From Candidatus Bipolaricaulota bacterium (lineage in GTDB: Bacteria; Bipolaricaulota; Bipolaricaulia; UBA7950; UBA9294): 17,928 nucleotides of DNA. Shown one piece after another: positions 15,590 to 17,928 of this stretch (its first letter is position 1; every line of letters starts with the position of its first letter). The stretch is from assembly GCA_030612485.1 (NCBI GenBank), contig JAUWNS010000035.1, forward strand, positions 1 through 17,928, given 5' to 3'. The notes beneath the pieces are model-generated. The model was not told where the DNA came from, did no database searches, and saw nothing but the letters and a program-made list of their open reading frames with translations. A program made the translations under genes and the position numbers.

Positions 15590-16933
15590 TCAGTCTCCCG
15601 GGATGATCTCGGTCTTCTCGATGAACTTGATCCCCATCGACTCGAGTTCGGCCAGGACCGGCTCGTAGATCTCAGGGATCACCGGGACCTGTACCCCTGT
15701 GAGGTCGATCTTCCCCTGCAGGATCAGGCGCGTCGCGATCGCCGCAGGTAGCCCCACGGTGCGCGACATCGATGTATCGCCGTGCGGGACCCCGTAGTCG
15801 ATCATCGTGGAGGTCGTCTTCTCAGTGCGGTCGGGGTACTCGGCGATGAATTCGTGCTGCATCACGAGGAGGTCGCGTTCACCCGGAGCGTACTGCATCT
15901 TATCGAGCATTCGCACTGCCAGCACATCGAGTGGGGATTTTGCTCCCTCAGGGAGAGGCTCATCGCTCAAGAACCCGAGCCACTCAAGGTTCGAGATGAC
16001 GCGCGAACCCTCCTCTATCTTCAGGAACGAGGCAAGGCCACTCTTCAGGTTCTCCTTCGACCGGCCAATCAGCTTGGCGGTCAAGTCGGCAAAGGTAAGG
16101 CCGGCAAGGTCTGTTCGCTCCGCCTCATCGAGGAGGCCCAGTTCAGCGATCTTCTTCAGCGTCTCGCACCAGCCCGGGTAGCGGAGTGTCCCGCGGAACA
16201 TGCTCTTCACCCCTTTTACCCCGTAAGTCTCGATGTACGGGATGCTGTCGCGGTTCGGGTACCCCTCTAGCGTACCGAACCCCTCGATCTCGACCGGGGA
16301 GTGGTGGGCGAAGAGGTCCTCACCGGAAATGTCGACGACCTTGCCATCCCTCAGGTAGCGAGCCGGGTTCTTGCCGGCGAGGATCACCCCGCGAGGGCTC
16401 CAGGAGAACTTGTACCCGTAGGGATTGTCGTTCGCATCCGGCGCAGGTAGCCCCCCGCAGTAGGAGGTGAAGCTTACAAGCTCCCCACCGCTACGTCTGA
16501 TCCTATCGATCACCTGCATCGCCGACATGTGATCGATCCCCGGGTCGACGCCGATCTCGTTCAGCAGGATCACACCCGCTCTCTTTGCATCCTCGTCGAG
16601 GGCCAGCATCTCATCCTTGACGTAGGACGCAGTGACCATCATCTTCTTGTGCTCGATACACATCCTGGCAACGAGCGGGTGGTAGACGTACGGAAGGAGG
16701 CTGATCGAGAGGTCCGCTTCGCTAATGAGTCTCTCTAAGGCCTTCTCATCGCTCACATCCAGTTGCTCGGCAATCCCGTTCTTCGCGCTACCGACGAGTT
16801 TTTGCGCCTTCTCCAATGTCCGGCTCGCGACCTTTACCTGGAAATCCTCCTGATCGAGGAGGCCTACCTCGAGGAGGTAGTGAACCAACGGTCCGGTGAC
16901 AAGACCGGCACCAAGAACCAGTACTCTCTTCAT
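15590..16933 (-). CDS. Saccharopine dehydrogenase (LYS9/AASS C-terminal type)
   Basis: A 447-residue cytosolic enzyme. The N-terminal Rossmann fold opens MKRVLVLGAGLVTGPLVHYL. Next come the family motifs LLPYVYHPLVA, MMVTASYV and LLNEIGVDPGIDHMSAM. The catalytic domain has SYCGGLPAPDANDNPYGYKFSWSPRGV (~residues 160-190), IPYIETYG and TLRYPGWC. This matches the glutamate-forming saccharopine dehydrogenase of the lysine pathway, which converts saccharopine to 2-aminoadipate 6-semialdehyde and glutamate. ATG 16933 follows AGAAGGAG. It lies 35 bases after the lysine-ketoglutarate reductase-like gene, so the two halves that are fused in animals and plants (AASS, LKR/SDH) are encoded here as an operon. 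The direction, lysine breakdown versus synthesis, cannot be fixed from the window, but this pair is usually catabolic in bacteria. Confidence 0.9.
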   Translation of the reverse strand: MKRVLVLGAGLVTGPLVHYLLEVGLLDQEDFQVKVASRTLEKAQKLVGSAKNGIAEQLDVSDEKALERLISEADLSISLLPYVYHPLVARMCIEHKKMMVTASYVKDEMLALDEDAKRAGVILLNEIGVDPGIDHMSAMQVIDRIRRSGGELVSFTSYCGGLPAPDANDNPYGYKFSWSPRGVILAGKNPARYLRDGKVVDISGEDLFAHHSPVEIEGFGTLEGYPNRDSIPYIETYGVKGVKSMFRGTLRYPGWCETLKKIAELGLLDEAERTDLAGLTFADLTAKLIGRSKENLKSGLASFLKIEEGSRVISNLEWLGFLSDEPLPEGAKSPLDVLAVRMLDKMQYAPGERDLLVMQHEFIAEYPDRTEKTTSTMIDYGVPHGDTSMSRTVGLPAAIATRLILQGKIDLTGVQVPVIPEIYEPVLAELESMGIKFIEKTEIIPGD

Positions 16934-16968
16934 CTTTCGCTCCTTCTGGGCGCGTGCCCACCGTTTTG

Positions 16969-17928
16969 TTATAGGTACCTCTCGATATAGCGGTAATCCG
17001 GGGTCAGTTTGCCGCGGTAGGCGATCATCGCCCGCTTGATCTCCGGCGGAAGATCGCAGGACGCGAAATCCCCGCTGTAATCGGCCGCAGCGATCGCTGG
17101 GACGTACCCCTTCAACACACTACTGAAGTACGCGGAGGATTCCCGTGGCAGCTCGCTGGGGAGGATCTCCACCGCCATCACCACCGGCCCGTTCCCCGCG
17201 ATCCCGTCGATCGCCTTGTCGGCCACAGGATCGTAGACATAGACCGGATTATCCGGCTCGGTCGCCTTGACCGTGCACTCGATCGCCCCCTCCACATCGC
17301 AGGTGATATCACCGATCACTTTTAGGCGTGGCCCAGTCGGGCGCGAGCCGTCGCCGCGATATAGCCCTCGCACCGTCTTCTTGGAGAAGAGGCGTGGGTA
17401 GCGCGGCTCCCAGTAGATGCAGTTCACAAGAATATCCAGGTGGGGAAGGTAGCGTTCAAAGACACCGCGATAGCGTTCGGGGTGGTCGTAGTACTCCTGA
17501 AGGTCGAACGGCTGATCCCCCTCCCGTCGTTCGACCATATCCTCCTCCTTGAAGACGCCCTTGTAGACGCCCCTATTAGAGGCGTCCTTTGCCTTGCTCG
17601 GGGGGTGTAGTAAGTCCAAAGTGTTACTACACCCCCCAAGCGCGGCGAGTTCTCCAGGTGCGATCTCCGTCACAGGGAGGAGGTTGAGGATCTCCTGCGC
17701 CCCGTGGGAGACGTTCCCGTACCCCGCGATCCCAACGACAAACGGGGTAATCTCATTGGGTAGCCCATTTCTCTCGATTTGCTTGCCGATCCCACGGATT
17801 GCCTCTTTCGCCGTACCGAGATCGGGGTAGTCGAGGGCGCGCTCGACCTCCTCAAAGGGGTTAGGCGTTCCCTCGAAAGCGAGCCGCTTCCCGAACGCCC
17901 ACAGCGTCTCGATCATCCCGGCGAGGCC
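16969..17928 (-). CDS. Lysine-ketoglutarate reductase-like protein (partial; runs off the window)
   Basis: The 3' part of a gene whose start lies beyond the right edge: the frame is open through 17928 (reading GLAG before MIETLW), and homologous reductases have a further N-terminal domain. The visible 319 codons match the second half of lysine-ketoglutarate reductase (AASS/LKR N-terminal half). Motifs are AGMIETLWAFGKRLAFEG, VVGIAGYGNVSHGAQEIL (nucleotide-binding fold), VYKGVFKEEDMV, YYDHPERY, LVNCIYWEPRYPRL, IGDITCDVEGAIECTVKAT, NPVYVYDP and the tail TPDYRYIERYL. The enzyme joins lysine and 2-oxoglutarate to saccharopine with NADPH and would feed the dehydrogenase encoded next. An extra segment (GGCSNTLDLLHPPSKAKD) before VYKGVFKEED is encoded by a DNA palindrome at 17596-17641. 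Confidence 0.85.
   Translation of the reverse strand, partial: GLAGMIETLWAFGKRLAFEGTPNPFEEVERALDYPDLGTAKEAIRGIGKQIERNGLPNEITPFVVGIAGYGNVSHGAQEILNLLPVTEIAPGELAALGGCSNTLDLLHPPSKAKDASNRGVYKGVFKEEDMVERREGDQPFDLQEYYDHPERYRGVFERYLPHLDILVNCIYWEPRYPRLFSKKTVRGLYRGDGSRPTGPRLKVIGDITCDVEGAIECTVKATEPDNPVYVYDPVADKAIDGIAGNGPVVMAVEILPSELPRESSAYFSSVLKGYVPAIAAADYSGDFASCDLPPEIKRAMIAYRGKLTPDYRYIERYL
17596..17641. repeat. Palindromic insertion inside the reductase coding sequence
   Basis: Arms 17596-17613 and 17624-17641 are inverted copies over 18 bp with one mismatch (core GGGGGGTGTAGTAA, perfect over 14 bp) around a 10-base loop. The element lies in frame within the coding region and keeps it open. A second small hairpin (GACGCC/GGCGTC, 17566-17571 and 17581-17586) lies next to it. 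Both fall in a stretch that interrupts an otherwise well-conserved protein. Confidence 0.65.

Noticed and set aside
1..17928. CRISPR arrays, tRNA or rRNA genes, prophage or defence modules
   Set aside because: No regularly spaced direct repeats, no cloverleaf or rRNA-like sequence, and no phage, nuclease or toxin-antitoxin proteins were seen.

Overview
The window looks like a chromosomal segment of an uncultured, moderately GC-rich bacterium. Genes are densely packed, Shine-Dalgarno sites are strong (AAGGAGG-type), and GTG and TTG starts are common. LemA, TauE/SafE, M3 oligoendopeptidase and a Bacteroidetes-like serine palmitoyltransferase all point to Bacteria. I cannot assign a phylum from the sequence alone. 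TGA is a normal stop here: it ends the GH-like protein, the M3 peptidase and the editing-domain gene.

Layout, left half (1-7976). On the plus strand come a SAM-dependent methyltransferase, a PKD-thioredoxin (TlpA/ResA-like) lipoprotein, a large secreted purple-acid-phosphatase-like protein with a class-I-amidotransferase-like domain, and a secreted glycosidase-like TIM-barrel protein. These four are widely spaced and three of them are exported. The gaps carry mobile-element debris: a ~330-bp nested inverted-repeat element (2070-2402), and a decayed REP-associated tyrosine transposase tail with palindromes (5232-5606). A secreted beta-propeller gene on the minus strand (7112-7976) is broken by a frameshift and an in-frame TGA.

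Centre (8186-12121). A compact minus-strand operon with a good promoter (-35/-10 at 10778-10750) encodes a short-chain dehydrogenase, a serine palmitoyltransferase-like alpha-oxoamine synthase and a stand-alone threonyl-tRNA-synthetase-type editing domain, in that order. The first two match the first two steps of sphingoid-base synthesis: serine plus acyl-CoA to 3-ketosphinganine, then reduction. The third gene is an unexpected partner. Divergent from this operon is a two-gene plus-strand operon, a membrane-anchored protein and LemA.

Right half (12147-17928). Minus-strand genes encode an HD-domain hydrolase and a frameshifted M3 oligoendopeptidase. A plus-strand TauE/SafE permease follows. 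Then comes a minus-strand operon with the two halves of the saccharopine pathway of lysine metabolism as separate genes: a lysine-ketoglutarate reductase-like protein (partial, running off the window) and saccharopine dehydrogenase.

A theme across the window is dispersed palindromic elements: 2070-2402, 5281-5341, 8071-8135, 12128-12140, 15477-15569 and 17596-17641. The last lies in frame inside the reductase coding sequence. Together with the transposase remnant they suggest a genome with active or recently active REP/MITE-like elements.
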